From positions 108,970,734 to 109,034,733 of the forward strand of contig CM045762.1 of assembly GCA_025200525.1 (NCBI GenBank): a stretch of 64,000 nucleotides of DNA, in the 5' to 3' direction. Numbering within the stretch: the first letter of the stretch is position 1; each line of letters begins with the position of its first letter. Of the stretch, positions 1 to 10,336 are shown piece by piece. The notes under the pieces were generated by a model. The model searched no databases. It worked only from the letters and a program-made list of their open reading frames with translations, and was not told the origin of the DNA. The position numbers and the translations under genes were made by a program. The DNA comes from Camellia lanceoleosa (lineage: Eukaryota > Streptophyta > Magnoliopsida > Ericales > Theaceae).

Positions 1-622
1 AGGGGCATTAGGGACAGATTTTTTAGGGGCAAAAAACACTTCTCTTACAAAGCTCTTGTTCAACTTTTTCTTTTATTTTCTTTTCTTTTTCTTCTGAGGT
101 GTTTCAGAATCTCTCTCTCTCTCTCTCCTCATTTGGGGACAATTTTTGCCCAAGTTTTCGCTTTTGAAAGTTAATTCTAAGATTTAGTTTCTTCTATTTA
201 CTGATATTGCATGGTCCAACCAACTACCACGTTTTATGATATAAAACCCTTTCCTCTCTCTCTCTCTCTCCGCTTTTCTTTTTAATGAGGTGCACAGTTT
301 CTCTTACTAAGTTGTCCATTGTATATTCTTTATATTTTTAATAATATTTTAATTTCTTTGTTTTGTGTAATTAATTTTGTACTTACTTTTAAAAAATGTT
401 AGTCATTTACAAATTGGTATGCATTTTTGTTTTTGGATAGGATTTTATGATCGTTGACAAAAAATAATCCTTTTTAATTGTTCAACTTAAAATTCCGATT
501 TTAAGAGAGAAAGATCTAAACTAACTTGAAATGTAGTAGTAAAATAAGTTCAGCTAATTTGACTAAGTGTATTAACTCGTCATATAATAGAATTACAAAA
601 ATTGTGGTTAAATAATCGTACT
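1..622. other. AT-rich DNA without a gene
   Basis: No coding region is recognisable. There are two CT microsatellite tracts (about 111-127 and 254-270) and long A/T runs. The short open frames here have low-complexity translations. Confidence 0.6.
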
Positions 623-1010
623 TCTTTTTTTTTTTTGGCAAAATGAAGAACTTCATTGACATAAAAAAAAGTGTACATAAGGGGAGACGCATACAAAAGC
701 AAACAAGATCAACCTCCATCTGAGTAAGCTCTTATAGATGAAAACAACATTAACGGGAACATAAATGGACGGAACCTCCCCAAGTTGGCAACAACTAAAA
801 CTGAACACTAAACCCTTTATCATCCCCAAAGTTGCAAACATCCATAAGCTAGCACCAACCTGCATAGAGAAAACAACACAAGCTATGAAAGAAAAGCAGT
901 CAAGAAAACAAACCTGGAACACTAATGGAGAGTTGCTAATGGATAGTGCGACGTTGACGGGCTCCGAAAGTGATAGAGGTTAGAACAACTGTCCTCAATA
1001 ACACACCCTT
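623..1010 (-). mobile_element. Poly(A)-tailed retroposon 3' end (candidate)
   Basis: On the minus strand the sequence ends with a 3' segment reading CAATGAAGTTCTTCATTTTG followed by a run of A (a T run at about 623-637 on the plus strand). That is the usual look of the 3' end of plant LINEs or SINEs. The body towards 1,010 has no recognisable protein. A second T run (about 1,112-1,122) followed by GAACGGGGAAAG looks like a similar tail of another minus-strand copy. No target duplication could be fixed, so the left and right limits are estimates. Confidence 0.35.
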
Positions 1011-1192
1011 CTCGTTTTTTCCTAGCAAAACTTTGAAATGTTTGAGAAATTCCATTGCCACGTAATCTTGAGTTTGTGGCATTAGATCTACAAAACAGAG
1101 AATGATGCTACCTTTTTTTTTGAACGGGGAAAGTCAATTATTAGTTATTAGCACTTATAGGAGTTAGTCCATCCACCTTTATAAAGCACTAA

Positions 1193-1454
1193 GGGCACGT
1201 TTGATTGGATGGATTAGCGTATGGGATTGAGATTATTAATCCGTGAGCCCAATTATCTTATGTTTGTTTTAACATTTTGATTTAGAATTATTAATCCAAT
1301 GGATAATTAATCCAACAAATTTGTAGGATTATTAGTAATGGGGTAGGAGTGAGATTATTAATCCAATGGATAATTTATCATATTAATCCAATTAGATACT
1401 AATTTGATAGGATTATTAATACCTTACTATTAATTTTATGAATCAAACATGGCC
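1193..1454. mobile_element. Tourist-like (PIF/Harbinger) MITE
   Basis: A 262-bp element starts GGGCACGTTTGATT and ends AATCAAACATGGCC, which are imperfect terminal inverted repeats. It is flanked on both sides by TAA (1190-1192 and 1455-1457), the 3-bp TAA/TTA duplication typical of PIF/Harbinger elements. The interior is made of repeated GATTATTAATCC-like words and codes for nothing. It must rely on transposase from elsewhere. Confidence 0.8.
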
Positions 1455-1457
1455 TAA

Positions 1458-2348
1458 GTGCTTACTCCCTAATTCAACTCTCTTAAGGAGAGTTGAACTC
1501 ATGATCTCTTCCTTGAGACTAAACTCTTAGGAAAGTCATAATCAAGGCCGACTGAATCATAAGACTAGTCAAGTCCAAGCTTTAGGCTCCCAAATTTAGA
1601 AAGACACGATTTTTTGATATAATGTAATAGGCCCATGTAATTCATTATTTATTTTTTAAATAAAAGACCCAAAACAAAACAGAGGGGCCAAATTTTAAGA
1701 TATAATATAATAGGTCATGTGTTTTTATTTTTAATTTTAGAGAAAAAAAATATGTCTAATAGAAAATATGAATCTGGATATGAAAAACTAAAGAAAAATA
1801 GAAAATCTTATTAATCTCAAAAAGGAGCTCCTAATAAATTCATTGCAACTAATAAAAATATAACAAAAAATTTAGATGAAAATTTTATGAATTATTATAT
1901 TATCAATTGAAAAAGATTTGTTAGCAAAACTTAAATATAAAAATTTAATTAATATTTTTACATCTCAAAAAGTTAGAAAAATAAATTTTAAATACAAATT
2001 TTATTTAAAAAAATTATTATATAAAAGGTCTCATTTTTAATTATTATTTTAGATCATAAATTATTTAGAGTCGGTCATGATAGCCAACTACGCTAAGGGG
2101 TTGTTTGGGTGGTCATAAATAAGTGTGTTTTTTTGTCTTTTTAGACTAAAAAGTGGAGAAAAGAAAAAGGATGTTTGGGTTAATTTTTTTAATTTTTTAC
2201 GAAAAAATGTATATTAAAAAATTATATAAATAAGTGTATAGGAGAAGTGATTGAGTAGCCCGTACCTAGGCAGTGTGGTCGGCTGTTAGGGGATGGAAAA
2301 TGGTTGCCTTTTTTTGGGGCTTGAATTGGACGGTGTTATTCGCCCCTT
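1458..2348. other. AT-rich DNA without a gene
   Basis: No coding sequence is recognisable. Around 2,098 the sequence GGGGTTGTTTGGGTGG resembles the end of a MITE, but no matching opposite end was found. Confidence 0.5.
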
Positions 2349-2641
2349 GTGGGCCCACCACTGGTCCCGTTTTACTAATCGGAACCGTTCAATATGTAGA
2401 ACTCGTCGAGTACTATATGTTTATAAAAAATCACGTTGATCAGATATTGATAGGTATCTGATCGTGTTAGTGGTTTGTCAATCGTTAACTATAACACCAT
2501 CTATTTTTTATACAAAATTTATTTAATCATATAGCTATCTATATCTAATTAAAGTGATTTTTTATGGACATATAGTACCTGACAAATTCTACACATTCAA
2601 CTATTCGGATTATTAAAACGGGACCCGTGGTGGACCTCCAC
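2349..2641. mobile_element. Non-autonomous DNA element with ~80-bp inverted repeats
   Basis: The left 80 bp (from GTGGGCCCACCACTGGTCCC) and the right 80 bp (ending GGACCCGTGGTGGACCTCCA plus C) are inverted copies with scattered changes. Both arms hold the words GTCCCGTTTTA, TGTAGAA, GTACTATATG and ATAAAAAATCAC. Long inverted repeats of this kind are typical of Mutator-like MITEs. I could not fix a 9-bp target duplication, so the superfamily is uncertain. The 62-residue open frame across it is not a gene. Confidence 0.65.
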
Positions 2642-3080
2642 TGGCCTAACATTACTCTCTAATTTAATAAATAAAACCTTTCCATCAATTCTTAGTATCA
2701 ATCACGTCTTTGTATTAAAATATATAATAAATTAATTTTTTTATATTTTTAATTTATAAAGAGGGATAACTTTTTAATTTTTTTTAAAATTTTTTTAACT
2801 TTTTAAATTTTTTTAGAAATGCCAAACTAAGTCTAAAAGTCAAACCTGTCGAATCTTCCTGCTTGAGATTACCCAAATTGTGGTTCATTCGTACTCGTAA
2901 GATTACCCAAATGCTGGATCATTAATATAGGGCATCATTGCATCCAAGGCCACTAAGTAGATTTTGAACTTATTTCCACTGGCATTTCAATGTTGATTTA
3001 TGAGATGATACACAAAAATAAAGAAATGTGATCACTATAATATTATTGTTGAACCAAATAATTTCTTATATGAATATTTA

Positions 3081-3225
3081 GGGATGTTTTGACAACAATC
3101 TAAATAAAAAACTTATTTATTACAAATTGTCATATCATTTTATTTTTTATTTTTTTACATATCTTTTCATAAAAAATAAAAAAATAAATAAAAACTTACT
3201 AAATAAGCAAACTTCAAACCACCCC
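3081..3225. mobile_element. Small MITE-like hairpin (candidate)
   Basis: The left end GGGATGTTTTGA and the right end TCAAACCACCCC are inverted relatives, and the interior folds back through AAAACTTATTTATT-like arms. TTTA lies on both sides (3077-3080 and 3226-3229). The AT-richness makes chance similarity possible. Confidence 0.35.
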
Positions 3226-3274
3226 TTTATAATTTTCCCTTGTGGTTAAGATGAAAATTATTTTGAAAGTTTAA

Positions 3275-3724
3275 AGTAGCATTTGGTAGAGTTTTATAAT
3301 TATGATTTGAGAATAAAATTGTATTTTGAGTTTGTAAGTTTTAAAATTATTATTTGAATGTGAAAAATTTGTTTGGTTATGAGTTTTGAATTGAGTTTGA
3401 AATTTTTGATGTGATATATGATATTTGATTTAAAAACTTACAACTCATAACCAAACACACAATCAAAAATTCTATCAAAAATTCATAAATTTTTTTTAAA
3501 AATTTCAAAAATATTTTTTATTTAAAATATAAAAATAACAAGTGCCAAAAAAAAAAACATTGTTCCGGTCAACGGACCGGTCAGCCGGCCGGACGTTCGG
3601 GAGGATGACCGGATAGACGTGTTTTTAAAAGTGTGTGTGAAATCAATTTTTAAAAACTCTAACCAAACATCACACTCAAACCAAAGAGTGGAATTGAGTT
3701 TTGAAATCTCCACCAAACACATCC
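3275..3724. mobile_element. Tourist-like MITE with a nested hairpin
   Basis: The ends AGTAGCATTTGGTAGAG and the complement of CTCCACCAAACACATCC form imperfect terminal inverted repeats, flanked by TAA at 3272-3274 and 3725-3727. Inside lies a second inverted pair (TTTGTTTGGTTATGAGTT near 3368 and ACTCATAACCAAACACAC near 3443), so this may be two related elements one within the other. A GC-rich palindromic patch (3566-3613, words such as CCGGCCGG) stands out from the AT-rich body. No coding. Confidence 0.65.
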
Positions 3725-3770
3725 TAAATTTTTTTGGAGCTAAATTTTCAATGGCTAATGATATCTTTAA

Positions 3771-3937
3771 TGTTGTGTTTAGTTGGGAGATTTGGGAAAA
3801 GATTTTAAAAAAGAAAGTGAAAAAGTGTGTAAAATTATGTGAAATATATATATATATATATATTTTATTTAAATTTTACCTATCTTTTTTATTTTTTTTT
3901 TCAAATTTCTTTCCAAATCTCTTAACCAAACACAGCA
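3771..3937. mobile_element. Tourist-like MITE, 167 bp
   Basis: The left end TGTTGTGTTTAGTTGGGAGA and the inverted right end TGCTGTGTTTGGTTAAGAGA match over more than 30 bp. TAA duplications flank it (3768-3770 and 3938-3940). The middle holds a TA microsatellite (about 3845-3862). The 117-residue frame running over this and the neighbouring element is an artefact. Confidence 0.8.
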
Positions 3938-4544
3938 TAAAGGAATATAATGGACTCTTCGATCTTCTATGAGCCACTCTTACCGCACCGTCTCCTATCA
4001 CTATCTACCCTATATATGTTCAATCAAAGTTGCCTGAAACATTTGTTAGGGAAAATATATGATTCTTCACAAGTAAATCAATCAATGGGAATAAAAACTA
4101 ATGAGGAAAAATTAAATCAACAGTAACGCAAGAATTTTACGTGGTTCCCTCAATATGAGATACGTCAACGGGATCGAAATCCGATTCTACTATCAATCAA
4201 AAAGTTTTCAAACGATTATAAACAAGACATGAATGATTTTACAAACCACCCTTGGGTGAATTCTAAATAATCACAAATAAATAAGAGAAAAGACCTCACT
4301 GAATAGATGAACAAAAATTTTCAAAACAGAGTTGTAGAAGATTCAAAATAACGAAGCAAATAAGAACCAAAAATTGAACCAGATGAACAAGGAGCACTAT
4401 TGCTTGTTTGTCCAAGCAATACATTGCCACACCTTGAATATGCACCCAAGAAACCAATCACGCAGCAAACTTGTGTTTGAGAACAAAACCCACCAAAGAC
4501 AACCTGTAGCAACCATATAGCACCTCTTTTTTTTGAGAAAAAAC

Positions 4545-5280
4545 TAGGGCTGCAAACAAGTCGAGCCGAGCCGAGTTCTACAATATTCGAGCTCGGCTCA
4601 ACTTATTTACAAGGCGTTCGAGCTCGAAACGAGCTATAATATCTAAGCTCGAGCTCGGCTTGTCTAAACTTTATATAACTTGAGCTCGGCTCGTAATGGC
4701 TCATTAAGCCAAGAGAGAACCATGGAAGCCATAAGCTAACCCTCTCTACTTGCACTTATATAGAAGTTTGTCCATCTTAAAATGTATTTTGCAATTGATG
4801 TGGGACTTCCAACAAACGCACCAAATGACGTCGTTTGGCACAACATTTTCGTCCACTCCTTGAGTCCCACATCGTTGGGAAAGGAAACACTTTTGTGTCC
4901 AAATGCTTATAAAGTGGTGAATTGTTGGCACAGTAGTCAACGAAAGAAAATCAAAGGCAAACCTTTGAATATTTTTTATATTATAATAATAAGCATCATC
5001 ATTATTGATGGACCAGTTAAAGTATTTTAATTTAATAAATATAATATAATATATAAATATATATATTTAAGATATAAAAATATAAATTAATATTTATATT
5101 TTTGAGCTCCTGAGCCTATTCGAGTAGAGCAATATTAAGCTCGAGCTCGGCTCGTTTATTAATCGAGCTTGAAATTTAAGCTTGAGCTCGGCTCGTTTAT
5201 TAATTGAGCTAAGTTCGAACAAGCCTTAACGAGCCGAACTCGAGCTTGTTCATGAACAGCTTGGTTCGTTTGCAGACTTA
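4545..5280. mobile_element. Non-autonomous hAT element inside the copia LTR
   Basis: The ends are TAGGGCTGCAAAC and, inverted, TAAGTCTGCAAAC. It is flanked by an 8-bp duplication, GAAAAAAC (4537-4544) and GAAAAAAT (5281-5288), and the undisturbed sister LTR shows the empty site at about 9991-10000. Eight-base duplications and a TAGGG-type end fit the hAT superfamily. Both subterminal regions are dense in GAGCTCGGCTCG words, which are themselves palindromic and may bind transposase. No transposase is encoded. The middle carries the divergent promoter modules annotated separately. Confidence 0.9.
4756..4913. promoter_or_regulatory. Divergent pair of snRNA-type (USE + TATA) promoter modules
   Basis: On the plus strand AGTCCCACATCG (4863-4874) matches the plant snRNA upstream sequence element RTCCCACATCG exactly, and TTATAAA (4907-4913) follows after 32 nt. 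On the minus strand GTCCCACATCA (complement of 4796-4806, one mismatch) is followed after 33 nt by TATATAA (complement of 4756-4762). From what is known of plant snRNA genes, a USE-to-TATA distance near 33 bp specifies RNA polymerase II, and about 10 bp less specifies polymerase III. The two modules face away from each other. No U1, U2, U4, U5 or U6 start sequence is seen downstream. Whether they are active is unknown. Confidence 0.55.
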
Positions 5281-5486
5281 GAAAAAATAATACCAAATAT
5301 ATATATATATATATATTATTGATTCTTCAGTTTTGTTATCAAAACCCTAACTGTTACCAAACTGAATTAGCACTCCACAAGTTAGATATAATATATAAAA
5401 ATATATTATCACCAACACCAAACTAAAACTAGATATTTTAATAAACCAATTGGGTCCCATACGCCAATAAGGAGGTATACCCAACA

Positions 5487-5500
5487 ATTCTCCCTCTACC
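5487..5500 (-). other. Polypurine tract of the copia element
   Basis: On the minus strand GGTAGAGGGAGAAT lies directly against the start of the 3' LTR (TGTTGGGTATACC). It would prime plus-strand DNA synthesis. Confidence 0.85.
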
Positions 5501-7139
5501 AACTTAGGTAGAGACATCAACCATACCCGCCAAAATTCGACAATTTAAATGTTTGTCTCTCGACAAAGTCTTAGTCAACATATCCGAAATATTATCATCT
5601 GTGTGAACCTTTTCAAGTTGTAATAATTTCGAATCTAAACACATCACAAATCCAATGGTATCTCACATCAATGTGTTTCAATTTCGAATGAAAAGTAGAA
5701 TTTTTACGTAAATGAATAGCACTTTGATTATCATAATAAAGCACATACCTTTCTTGTTTCAAACCCAACTCTTACAAAAATTTCTTTAACCATAACTCTT
5801 TTTTGTAAGCTTCCGTAATGGCAATAAATTCAACTTTGGCAGTTGAGAGAACAATACATTTTTGTAATTTAGATTTTCATGCCACAGCTCCCCCTGCAAA
5901 TGTCATCACATACCCCAAAGTAGATTTTCTAGAATCAACATCACCTGTTATGTCAGAATCTATGAACCTATCAAGCATCGACTTACCATCCCCAAAACAA
6001 ACACACCTTCGAAGTCTCTCGAAGATATCTTAGAATCCATTTTATCGCTGCCCAATATTCTTTACCCGGATTAGAGAGAAAACGATTCACCATACCAACG
6101 GAGTGAGCAATATCTGGTCTTGTACAAACCATAGTGTACATCAAAGAACCAACCGCTGAAGCATAAAGAATTTTCAACATCTCTTCCTTGTCTTTCTCAC
6201 TTGTAGGACATTGATTCGAACTCAGCTTGAAGTGAACCGTAAGTGGACAGCCAACCGGCTTTGCTTTATCCATGTTGAACCTCTCAAGAACTTTCTCAAT
6301 GTAGTTTTCTTGAGACAACCAAATCAGCCCCTCTTTGTGATCATAAACAATTTTCATACCAAGTATTTGCTTTGCCAGTCCCAAATCTTTTATAGCAAAA
6401 GACTTGCTCAACTCTAATTTCAACCTGTTAATCATGGTAGAATCTTGACCTACAATTAACATGTCATCAACATAAAGCAAAAGAATAATAAATTTGCCAT
6501 CCATAAAATTTTTCACAAACACACAATGATCTGAAGTGGTTTTAGAAAAACCATTATTCATCATGAAAGAGTTAAATTTTTTATACCATTGCCACAGGGC
6601 TTGCTTGAGGCCATTCAAACTTTTTTCAATTTGCAAACAAATTTCTCTTTCTATTTTTCCAGAAAACCTTCTGATTGCTCCATGTAAATTTCTTCTTCAA
6701 GATCACCATGAAGAAATGCGGTCTTCACATCAAGTTGTTCAACTTCAAGGTTCATACTTGTAGCGATGCCAAGTACAATTCGAATAGAAGACATCTTCAC
6801 AATCGGCGAGAAAATCTAATCAAAGTCGATACCTTTCTTTTGACCAAAACCTTTCACAACAAGACGTGTCTTGTACCTCAAATTCTTGCCATCATTCTTC
6901 AATTTGAAAACCCACTTATTTTTCATAATTTTCCTCCCTTTAGGCAACTTCACTAAATCATAAGTGTGATTTTCAAGTAAGGAATTCAATTCCTCTTCCA
7001 TGGCCTTTTTCCAATCACCTTTCCTTGCATGCTCAATTGCTTCTTGGTAGCTCTCGAGCTCCCCTTGATCGGAAATCAACACAAACTCATTGGGAGGATA
7101 CTTTCTTGAAGGTTGCCTGTCCCTTGTAGATTTTCTCAA
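5501..7139 (-). pseudogene. Copia reverse transcriptase and RNase H, broken
   Basis: Read on the minus strand, this is the C-terminal part of a copia polyprotein. It includes the conserved entry KAMEEELNSLLENHTYDLV, the active-site box YVDDM (6460-6474), LGMKI, and the region up to YASAVGSLMYTMVCTRPDIA. RNase H follows below 5,990 with recognisable but decayed sequence. Damage that can be seen: a stop in the motif after GIDFD near 6815, a stop near 6650, and a one-base loss in an A run near 6621-6626 that shifts the frame. The remaining open block (5983-6636) spans fingers-palm and thumb. RNase H has further stops and runs to the PPT. The product would copy element RNA in cytoplasmic particles, but this copy cannot make it. 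Confidence 0.9.
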
Positions 7140-7187
7140 CTCAAGTTGTGGTGGCAGTTCTTGAGTTGCATGTTTTTCCTCAATTTC

Positions 7188-8210
7188 TTACTCAACTTCA
7201 TTAGGATTGGCATCATCCTTCACATCTTTAATAGGTGGCTGCATATCTCCCTTATTTTCATCATCAACTAAAGATGAAGGAAGATAAAGGAGATTGATCC
7301 ATGTCAATGAGATCATTAGTTTTGGCTCCAGTTGATCACCTTTGCCAAAGTTTTCAATTGTTTGGTCTTCAAGAAACACAACATCACGGCTTCGAATAAC
7401 TTTCTTGTCAACCGGATCCCACAATCTGTAACCAAACTCATCACACCCATAGCCAAGAAAAATGCATTGTCTTGACTTATTATCAAGCTTAGACCTCTCA
7501 TCCTTTGGAATGTGAACAAAAGCTCGGCAACCAAACACTCTCAAATACTCATAAGACACATCTTTACCGATCCAAACTCTTTTAGAAACATCACTATTCA
7601 AAGGATAAGAATGAGACAAATTGATCAAGTCAACCACTGTTTTCATTGCCTCACCCCAAAAAGGTCTTGGCAATTTAGCTTACGAAAGCAAACACCTTGT
7701 TTTTTCCACAATGGTGCGGTTCATCCTCTCAGCAATGCCATTTTGTTAAGTAGTCTTCTTAACTGTCTTTTGGTATCGAATACCTTGGCTATGACAATAC
7801 TCATCAAATGGCCTAATGTATTCACCACCATTGTTTGATCGGATGCACTTCAATTTCTGCCCTGTTTCTCTTTCAACCATGGCCTGAAAATGTTTAAATA
7901 TTTGTAGAACTTGATCTTTAGTTTTTAGTATAAAAGACCAAACTTTCCTTGAATAATCATCAATGAAAGTAACAAAATAAAGTACACCATTATGTGTTCT
8001 AACTTTCAAAGGACCACAAACATCCGAATAAATCAACTCTAAAACATTTTCTTTTCTAGAAGCAACATTTTTATAAAAAGAAACTCTATGTTGTTTACCC
8101 GCCAAATAAAAAACACAAGTTGAGATGTGTACCTTTCAAACTGGGTAGAAGCTCTTTTTTGAACAAAACTTGTAGCCCCTTTTCAATCATATGGCCAAGT
8201 CGCTTGTGTC
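7188..8210 (-). pseudogene. Copia integrase, broken and missing a catalytic Asp
   Basis: On the minus strand the GAG-pre-integrase remnant (HKRLGHM) is followed by the integrase core. The first catalytic Asp is present in YSDVCGP (about 8019-8038). The second, normally in a SDNGGEY box, reads SNNGGEY (7818-7838), so the acidic residue has become Asn. The third acidic residue lies in QNGIAERMNR near 7730. The downstream part includes VFGCRAFVHIPKDERSKLD and FLGYGCDEFGYRLWDP, typical of copia integrases. Stops lie near 7745 and 7680. Integrase would join element cDNA to host DNA; the Asp-to-Asn change alone should abolish this. Confidence 0.88.
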
Positions 8211-9438
8211 ACAATTCAGTAGAAGTATCATCTTCAAGTGCATTGACAATACCTTTACAAATTTTTCCTTGCATCGAATAAAGTGCATGAGTCTTCTTGC
8301 ACTTAGCGACCACCAAAGAACCCTTTGTGACCTTCCATATTCCATCATCAAATTTGTTGTTGAAGCCTTCATCATCTAGCTTCCCAGTAGAGATCAAATT
8401 GAGGTGAATGTTGAGAACATACCTCATATCTTTAAGTAACAACTTGTAGCCTAAATTTGTTTCCAAGCAAACATCACCCATGCCAATAATATTAGACAAA
8501 CCTTCATTACCCATTCAAATAGAACTATAATCTCATTTGGTGTAGGTTGTGAAGAAATCAACTTGAGAAGTCATATGAAAAGAAGCACCAGAATTAATCA
8601 CCCAATTGCTCTCTTGGCCCACAAAATTGATACAATCATCTTCACAAACGACCATGAGATCACCATTGGTAGTAACCGTTGTTGTGTCTTCTTGCTTCTT
8701 ATCCACACTTTTGTCACGCCTTTTCTCCTTGTTCCTGAGCTTTCAGCATTCCCGCTTCATGTGCCCTTTCTCATGGCAATAATAATACTAAATGTCTTTC
8801 TTTGAAAAAGAACCATCTCTTGTTTTGTTTCGGCCTCTCACAACAAATGTTTCTGAATGAGAGCAACCCGCTGATTTTCTTCTAATTTCTTCATTCAACA
8901 AGCTACTAGTGACTTGGCCCATTATGACAACTTCATCGGGCGCCGAATTACTAACTGTCACAACCAAAGTCTCCCAACTTTCGGGCAAAGAACTAAGTAG
9001 CATCAAAGCCTATAACTCATCATCAAAAACAATTTTCGTAGAAGCAAGTTGGTTAACAATACTCTTTATTTCATTCAGATGTTCCGGAATAGGGCTAGCC
9101 TCTTTATATTTTAAATTAACCAACTTACGAAACAAAAAAACTTTATTTGTGGCCGATTTCCTATCATAAAGGCCTTCTAATTTTTTTCATAAATCATGTA
9201 CTGAAGTTTCAGTAGCAACATGATAAAACACACTGTCATTAATCCATTGACGAATAACACCAACGGCTTTTCGATTAAGCCTCTTCAATTCATCATCTTG
9301 CATACCCTCGGGTTTGCCACTGTCACCCTCAATGGGCCCATACAAATCTTTACAAAATTATAGGTCCTCCATTTTAGTTTTCCAAGTTACCCAATTGCTT
9401 CAATTGAAACTAGACATACGACCCACATTCCCCTCCAT
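8211..9438 (-). pseudogene. Copia gag and protease, broken
   Basis: The likely start is ATG (complement of 9436-9438), 38 nt inside the PBS. The frame reads MEGNVGRMSSFN and then a stop. Gag sequence continues through WVTWKTKMEDL, LNRKAVGVIRQWI and LMLLSSLPESWETLV (about 8960-9006). The zinc knuckle (about 8750-8790) keeps CHEKGHMKREC, but its first Cys position is Tyr and a stop precedes it. The protease has VINSGAS at 8581-8601 where copia proteases have DSGAS: the catalytic Asp is Asn. Gag packages RNA and protease cuts the polyprotein. Several stops (near 9400, 8790 and 8535) confirm a dead copy. Confidence 0.88.
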
Positions 9439-9475
9439 TGATTTACACAAATAAATAAAACCCAATAAACTGTAA

Positions 9476-9487
9476 GCTCTGATACCA
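9476..9487 (-). other. Primer-binding site, initiator Met tRNA type
   Basis: On the minus strand TGGTATCAGAGC begins two bases inside the 5' LTR. It is complementary to the 3' end of plant initiator Met tRNA, the usual primer for copia elements. Confidence 0.93.
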
Positions 9488-9489
9488 GT

Positions 9490-10197
9490 TGTTAGGGAAA
9501 ATATATGATTCCCCACAAGTAAATCAATCAATGGGAATAAAAACTAAAGCGAAAAAATTAAATCAACAACAACACAAGAATTTTACGTGGTTCCCTCAAT
9601 ATAAGGTACGTCTACGGAATCGAAATCCGATTCCACTATCAACTAAAAAGTTTTCAAACGATTACAAACGAGACACGAATGGTCTCACAAACCACCTTTA
9701 GGAGAATTTCAAATAATCACAAATAAACAAGAGGAAAAACCTCACCAAATAGATGAACAAAAATCTTCAAAACAGAGTTGTAGAAGATCCAAAATAACGA
9801 ACCAAATTAGAACCAAAAATTGAACCAGACGAACAAGGAGCACTATTGTTTGTTTGCCCAAGCAATACACTGCCACACCTTGAATATGCACCCAAGAAAC
9901 CAATCACACAGCAAACTTGTGTTTGAGAACAAAACCTACCAAAGACAACCTGTAGCAGTCGTACAACACCTCTTTTTTTTTTTTTTTTTGGGAAAAAACA
10001 ATACCAAATATATATATATATATATATTATTGATTCTTGAGTTTTGTTATCAAAACCCTAACTATTACCAAACTGAATTAGGACTCCACAAGTTAGATGT
10101 AATATATAAAAATATGTTACAACCAACACCAAACTAAAACTAAATATTTTAATAAACTAATTAGGTCCCATACTCTAATAAAGAGGTATACCCAACA
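9490..10197 (-). repeat. 5' LTR of the copia element
   Basis: A 708-bp copy bounded by TGTTAGGG and ACCCAACA, with the duplication ACATT outside. It lacks the hAT insertion of its partner and so shows the empty site. It contains a T run (about 9971-9988) and a TA microsatellite (10011-10027). Confidence 0.92.
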
Positions 10198-10202
10198 ACA
10201 TT

Positions 10203-10336
10203 TTGGGCAGCCGATCTCTGCTAATTTGTGTTGCACCAAAATAGGGATGTGCACCAAATGTTGTTTTGAAAGCTCCATTCATAGATTTGGTTGTGGGGCA
10301 CTTGATGGGGTTCGAGATCATTATCTTTGGACTTGC
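10203..10336. other. Short unassigned segment between elements
   Basis: This 134-bp piece continues the DNA interrupted by the copia element at 4043. One frame reads CAPNVVLKAPFIDLVVGHLM without a stop for about 30 codons, but I cannot assign it to a family. Confidence 0.3.

Larger units (their letters stand above)
4044..5486 (-). repeat. 3' LTR of the copia element, enlarged by an insertion
   Basis: It matches the other LTR (9490-10197) apart from a 744-bp insertion (a hAT element plus its duplication). Without the insertion it is about 699 bp against 708 bp. Shared landmarks include the ends TGTTAGGG and TATACCCAACA and a TA microsatellite (about 5298-5316). Base differences between the LTRs are moderate, so the insertion is not recent. 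Confidence 0.92.
4044..10197 (-). mobile_element. Complete but inactive Ty1-copia retrotransposon
   Basis: The element is 6,154 bp and lies on the minus strand, with an LTR at each end (4044-5486 and 9490-10197). The LTRs start and end TGTTRGG...CCCTAACA/TGTTGGG in the expected way. The perfect duplication ACATT flanks it (4039-4043 and 10198-10202). A PBS sits beside the right LTR and a PPT beside the left one. The domain order from right to left is gag, protease, integrase, reverse transcriptase, RNase H, which is the Ty1-copia order. The protein resembles the Tork (TNT1-like) lineage, judged from remembered family features. Many stops and frameshifts make it non-autonomous. Confidence 0.93.

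Noticed and set aside
2097..2835. A larger MITE starting GGGGTTGTTTGGGTGG that would enclose the inverted-repeat element
   Set aside because: No inverted partner or duplication was found at the other side; the T-rich stretches near 2,800 match only by composition.
3619..3972. A 117-codon plus-strand open frame
   Set aside because: It crosses the ends of two separate MITEs and a TA microsatellite, and the translation is low complexity.
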